DNA from: Boswellia sacra
Lineage: Eukaryota > Streptophyta > Magnoliopsida > Sapindales > Burseraceae
Direction of reading: 5' to 3'
Assembly: GCA_013180625.2 (NCBI GenBank)
Contig: SNVD02014823.1
Span: forward strand, 31,943-95,942
DNA length: 64,000 nucleotides
The notes under the pieces were generated by a model. That model was not told the origin of the DNA, ran no database searches, and was given only the letters and a program-made list of their open reading frames with translations. This document shows, one piece after another, positions 63,294 to 64,000 of the stretch. Position numbers and translations under genes: made by a program. The stretch's first letter is position 1; the number at the start of each line of letters is the position of its first letter.

Positions 63294-64000
63294 TCACGTC
63301 TCTAACAGGCCACAAGACGTTCTACACCAGATGAACTTGTCAGCATTGATTGGTTTGGTTAATGCATCTGCTATGTTGTCCTTCGTGTGGATTTTCTGCA
63401 TATCCACTATTCCGTCTTCTACTACTTCTCATACATAATGATATTGAACTCCTATGTGCTTCGTTCTTGAATGAAAGGCTGGATTACTTGCAATATGCAA
63501 GGCACTCTGACTGTCACAAAATAAAGAAATCTTCTCTTGTTTGTGCCCGAGTTCCTCCAATAACCTTGTGATCCAAACAGCTTCCTTGCAAGCTTGTGTA
63601 GCTGCCATATACTCTGCTTCTGTTGTAGATAGAGCCACAACAGTTTGAAGTTTGGATACACAGCTCACAGCACCTCCTGCAAGTGTAAACACATAGCCTG
63701 TAGTGGACTTCCTTTTGTCAATATCTCCTCCAAAATCTGAATCAACATAGCCCTTGACAATGAACTCTGATCCTCCATAGCATAATGCAGCATCAGAGGT
63801 TCCTTTGATGTATCTAAGGATCCTCTTAACAGAATTCCAATGCTCTCTCCCCGGATTAGCAATGAATCTACTGACCGCTCCCACTGCTTGTGCAATGTCT
63901 GGTCTTGTACAAATCATAGCATACATTAGGCTCCATACTGCTGATGCATACAGTACTCGAGACATTTCTATCCTCTCCGCTTCATTGCTAGGACTCATAC
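63294..64000 (-). pseudogene. Ty1/copia pol 3' end (RT C-terminus and RNase H), runs off the window
   Basis: The minus-strand frame from the window edge down to 63429 contains the end of RT (SLMYAMICTRPDIAQAVG), the RNase H domain (GYVDSDFGGDIDKRKSTTGY, STTEAEYMAATQACKEAVW, FCDSQSALHIA) and SRTKHIGVQYHYV. A TGA at 63429-63431, where an Arg codon is usual, interrupts it. The last 45 codons (KDNIADALTKPI and so on) continue in the same frame to a stop at 63294. One nonsense change is the only damage visible, so the element is fairly young. The rest lies beyond 64000. Confidence 0.88.

Overview
This is an AT-rich stretch of nuclear DNA from a flowering plant, most likely a eudicot. The evidence is spliced genes with GT-AG introns, a tandem cluster of cysteine-rich receptor-like kinases (CRKs), a MATE transporter remnant and many plant-type transposable elements. 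Nothing fixes the species; a woody eudicot such as Citrus is only a guess.

Positions 1-27965 are nested transposons with no intact host gene. The oldest layer is a non-coding LTR-type element on the minus strand. Its left LTR is split between 1-133 and 16800-17045, its interior is 17046-22458, and its right LTR is about 27546-27965. A Sirevirus-like Ty1/copia element (134-16794) sits in the left LTR. That copia was itself hit by a CACTA transposon (4463-10251, target duplication GAT) inside pol, and by another element that survives as a solo LTR (15624-16756, target duplication GTAAC). A second CACTA (22459-27542, target duplication GAG) sits by the right LTR. Both CACTAs carry decayed host exons on the minus strand: ERECTA-LIKE receptor kinase exons in the first and spermidine synthase exons in the second.

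Positions 28000-31880 are intergenic DNA with small inverted-repeat elements, including a 307-bp MITE with a 9-bp target duplication in the upstream region of the first CRK gene.

Positions 30100-57090 are a tandem triplication of one unit: upstream region, seven-exon CRK gene, then a decayed CRK tail. The genes start at 31884, 46063 and 52822. Splice sites read directly from the sequence give proteins of 668, 667 and 655 residues. The third has a frameshifted C-terminus. The second and third upstream regions share a G-box and a TGACG motif that the first has lost.

The tail of the first unit is interrupted by a young 7.9-kb Athila-like element (35617-43514). It has two 1390-bp LTRs that look almost identical and a CTCCT target duplication. 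It has gag but no pol. In place of pol it carries an ORF resembling the cysteine-rich nucleic-acid-binding protein of plant flexiviruses, followed by an intronless copy of a LONELY GUY (LOG) cytokinin-activating enzyme gene. This is the most unusual object in the window.

Positions 57090-64000 hold a Mutator-like element (58099-59189), a MATE/DTX gene reduced to two damaged exons (60160-60832), a small MITE, microsatellites, and the 3' end of a minus-strand Ty1/copia element that runs off the right edge.
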